This document shows, one piece after another, positions 63,229 through 64,000 of a DNA stretch of 64,000 nt. A model generated the notes under the pieces. It did no database searches. It had not been told where the DNA came from and saw nothing but the letters and a program-made list of their open reading frames with translations. The stretch's first letter is position 1. Each line of letters begins with the position of its first letter. Position numbers and translations under genes: made by a program. Source of the stretch: CAYMEV01 sp964389675 [NCBI: uncultured Candidatus Sumerlaeota bacterium] (GTDB lineage Bacteria > CAYMEV01); NCBI GenBank assembly GCA_964389675.1, contig CAYMEV010000016.1:20645-84644 (forward strand), written 5' to 3'.

Positions 63229-63257
63229 TTGATTATAACCTCTTATTAGAGTAATAT
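63229..63257. promoter_or_regulatory. Overlapping divergent promoters
   Basis: Rightward: -35 TTGATT at 63229-63234, 17-bp spacer, -10 TAATAT at 63252-63257. Leftward: perfect -10 TATAAT at 63237-63232, with a weak -35. The two share bases, so polymerase bound for one gene would block the other. The rightward -10 overlaps the first in-frame ATG (63256) of the membrane-protein gene, which shifts its likely start to 63277. Confidence 0.45.
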
Positions 63258-63276
63258 GTTCCCCATTATATTAATT

Positions 63277-63894
63277 ATGCCGGACATAAACAAGATTTTT
63301 ATTTCTGATGGTTCCCTTTACCTTCATGAATCTGCCTCAGATAAGGTATATACTTACAGTTTTTCAGATATTGAAAATGTCGACATATCTCTTTCAAAAG
63401 CAGAGGACAGGGAGATAAAATGCCTGATGGAATTCAGGGATATGAAATTCCTGTTTCCAATAAATATCACAATAAATTATAGAGATTTCCTGGAGATCCT
63501 GGATTATTCATGCATCGTAAATTTCAAGGAATTCCTTTTTTATCTGGAAAGGAATACAGATAAACACATACTCAGCAACAGTGTTTCAGAATGGATCAGG
63601 TTCAGCAAGCCGATACCTAAAGAAGATCAGTATCCTGATAACAATGAATTCAGGCTTTCCGTGGCAAAGCTTGCTTTAATGACCATGGACAGAAGGCTTA
63701 ACAGAAGATTATACAAAAGCCGTGTAGAGGTATTTTTATACATCTCTTTTGGGATGCTTTTTGTAATATTAGGTTTCATAATGGGTTATAATCAGTATAT
63801 TAAAGACAGGTTCCCCTTTCTTTTCGCCTTTTGTATTATTGGAGCAGGCCTGATAATATTTTCTTTCATCCCAAAAAAACCAAGACAATATTAA
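63277..63894 (+). CDS. Membrane protein with soluble N-terminal domain
   Basis: 205 aa from ATG 63277; ATG 63256 is in frame but would sit in the -10 element. Residues 1 to about 145 are a soluble domain with alternating strands and helices, starting DINKIFISDGSLYLHES. Two membrane helices close the protein (about 155-177 and 182-200), ending in the basic PKKPRQY. It resembles PH-like membrane regulators in layout only. No family is recognised and no ribosome site is obvious. Confidence 0.7.
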   Translation: MPDINKIFISDGSLYLHESASDKVYTYSFSDIENVDISLSKAEDREIKCLMEFRDMKFLFPINITINYRDFLEILDYSCIVNFKEFLFYLERNTDKHILSNSVSEWIRFSKPIPKEDQYPDNNEFRLSVAKLALMTMDRRLNRRLYKSRVEVFLYISFGMLFVILGFIMGYNQYIKDRFPFLFAFCIIGAGLIIFSFIPKKPRQY

Positions 63895-63953
63895 ATTGAC
63901 AATATTGCTTATTATTATAAATGTAATTAAAAATTTATGGTTAAGGAAATTTT

Positions 63954-64000
63954 ATGAGACTTCTGGTTAATTTGAAGAATCTCCATCAGCACCGGAACCT
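63954..64000 (+). CDS. Truncated gene at the right edge
   Basis: ATG 63954 is preceded by TTAAGGAA, a fair ribosome site, and by TTGACA (63896-63901) with a TATAAA (63916-63921) at a short 14-bp distance. Only 15 full codons are visible (MRLLVNLKNLHQHRN). The wording VNLKNLHQHRN faintly recalls the N-terminus of alanine racemase but this is far too short to decide. Confidence 0.4.
   Translation, partial: MRLLVNLKNLHQHRN

Noticed and set aside
1-64000. CRISPR arrays, insertion sequences or prophage genes
   Set aside because: No regularly spaced repeats, transposase, integrase or phage structural genes were seen, and base composition looks even throughout.

Overview
The window is almost entirely protein-coding, AT-rich, and carries a housekeeping backbone whose content and order fit a spirochaete with a diderm (outer-membrane) envelope. 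The pointers are the run rplM-rpsI-rpsB-tsf-pyrH-frr-uppS-cdsA-dxr-rseP, an mraZ-rsmH-ftsL-ftsI-murE-ftsW-murC-ftsQ-ftsA-ftsZ division cluster, spoVG next to ispE, several lipobox lipoproteins, a TolC-type channel, an Omp85-type barrel and a YidC with a large periplasmic domain. The phylum is inferred from gene order and protein wording only. MurE carries a DNPR motif, which suggests a meso-diaminopimelate peptidoglycan rather than the ornithine type of Treponema.

Layout. 129-4188 (minus): lipoprotein, glmM, a one-TM protein, an HU protein and a sigma-54 response regulator, with a good promoter at 4216-4244. 4258-14426 (minus): one long run from rplM down through translation, isoprenoid and phospholipid genes to rseP, a histone-deacetylase-fold protein, an unknown protein and a lipoprotein. 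14585-16697 (plus): split coaB and coaC, a small unknown and pcm. 16722-17138 (minus): a zinc-ribbon protein. 17310-20403 (plus): an M42 aminopeptidase and a hybrid histidine kinase. 20409-32617 (minus): the mraZ division cluster, ending in ftsZ and a DUF362 ferredoxin protein. 32946-38389 (minus): purB, an acetyltransferase, a MAF-like protein, a GT9 glycosyltransferase and an unknown. 38705-40308 (plus): a HAD protein and a MEMO1-like protein. 40389-49745 (plus): rpmH-rnpA-yidD-yidC-jag-mnmE-mnmG, an ABC-2-like membrane protein and a TolC family protein. 49750-53589 (minus): two lipoproteins and a very large protease/propeller/barrel protein. 53804-63217 (minus): a TPR protein, a LolB-like lipoprotein, ispE, spoVG, tRNA-Gln, prs, rplY, pth, hppA, rpsF, ssb and rpsR, closed by a terminator. 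63277-end (plus): a membrane protein and a truncated gene.

How the genes work together. Most of the window builds the envelope and the translation machinery: precursor supply (glmM, dxr, uppS, cdsA, ispE), peptidoglycan and septum (murC, murE, ftsW, ftsI, ftsQ, ftsL, ftsA, ftsZ), membrane insertion (yidC, yidD, jag), lipoprotein and outer-membrane functions, and ribosome and tRNA maturation (S2, S6, S9, S18, L13, L25, L34, EF-Ts, RRF, Pth, RNase P protein, MnmE, MnmG).

The points most worth a second look are an rnpA whose reading frame is broken at a run of ten A, a 935-residue fusion of a gluzincin-like protease, a beta-propeller and an Omp85-like barrel that follows two lipoproteins, a Prs with altered catalytic loops, an FtsZ/FtsA pair with unusual ends and size, and a split MAF-like/GT9 glycosylation pair. 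I saw no insertion sequence, prophage or CRISPR array.
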